Shown piece after piece: positions 63,889-64,000 of a stretch of DNA of 64,000 nucleotides. Numbering within the stretch: the stretch's first letter is position 1; each line of letters begins with the position of its first letter. This stretch comes from Stenotrophomonas maltophilia (GTDB lineage: Bacteria; Pseudomonadota; Gammaproteobacteria; Xanthomonadales; Xanthomonadaceae): the NCBI RefSeq assembly GCF_003205835.1, contig NZ_CP029773.1, positions 62,001 to 126,000 of the forward strand. The letters run 5' to 3'. The notes under the pieces are model-generated. The model did no database searches. It was not told the origin of the DNA and was given only the letters and a program-made list of their open reading frames with translations. The position numbers and the translations under genes are program-made.

Positions 63889-64000
63889 ATGCAAGACCAG
63901 ATCATCCAAGCGTTGCGCCAGAACCAGGCCGACCAGGCCGTGCAGCTGGCCCAGGCGTGGACCCGTGACGAACCCGGCCTGGCCGACGCCCACCGCTGGC
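63889..64000 (+). CDS. Helical (TPR-like) protein, cut off by the window end
   Basis: Only the first 37 residues are visible, starting MQDQIIQALRQNQADQAVQL. The Ala/Gln/Leu helical pattern with a LADAHRW second helix resembles the first repeat of a tetratricopeptide protein. No function can be given. Confidence 0.55.
   Translation, partial: MQDQIIQALRQNQADQAVQLAQAWTRDEPGLADAHRW

Overview
The window is high-GC, densely packed bacterial chromosome from a Xanthomonadaceae gammaproteobacterium, most likely the Stenotrophomonas maltophilia group. The evidence is the gene content and many short palindromes beginning GTAG (SMAG-type repeats such as GGTAGTGCCGGCCGCTGGCC), often placed just after stop codons. 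I see no phage, plasmid, transposase, rRNA, tRNA or CRISPR array. Two gene-poor stretches (49470-50266 and 55446-56000) are packed with repeats instead.

Layout. 1-9499: partial yceH, a class-P4 acid phosphatase lipoprotein, pyrF, a gap with a candidate small RNA, a lipoprotein gene coupled to plsB, a DUF465 gene, ttcA, rdgC and a YgjP-type metallopeptidase. 9829-19216: a two-domain methylglyoxal synthase, a BvgS/EvgS-like hybrid sensor kinase, and gltBD. 19392-22472: two I78-type inhibitor lipoproteins, topoisomerase IB and a beta-lactamase-fold serine hydrolase. 22588-27538: a siderophore uptake locus with a PchR-like regulator, a small unknown protein, an FptX/RhtX-like permease and a TonB receptor, with a Fur box and a direct-repeat operator in the divergent promoter. 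27646-30021: a BlaI-type repressor and M56 peptidase, preceded by two dyad operators. 30089-33971: a third I78 lipoprotein and an mrfB-mrfA (YprB-YprA) DNA repair pair whose helicase gene carries a frameshift. 34184-36844: a small secreted protein and an IgaA/UmoB-like membrane protein.

37085-49469 is the most unusual block: nine tightly packed minus-strand genes. In transcription order they are two TldD-type metallopeptidases with twin-arginine signals, a TldE/PmbA-like partner without a signal, a DUF4159 protein with a twin-arginine leader, a MoxR ATPase, a DUF58 protein, a BatA-like membrane protein, a DUF4175 membrane protein with a His/Asp-rich loop, and a second large membrane protein. 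I infer one envelope system coupling a MoxR chaperone module to exported TldD proteases.

50267-64000 returns to ordinary genes: a DUF938 methyltransferase, a giant indolepyruvate ferredoxin oxidoreductase, a TPR-like protein, a Ycf46-type AAA ATPase divergent from an orphan ParA, then a same-strand run of sixA, yceI, a phospholipase D lipoprotein, a hotdog thioesterase, a PlsC-type acyltransferase, yheT and the start of a TPR-like gene. Start codons were often moved downstream of the longest reading frame because a signal peptide, ribosome binding site or stop-start overlap supports the later start.
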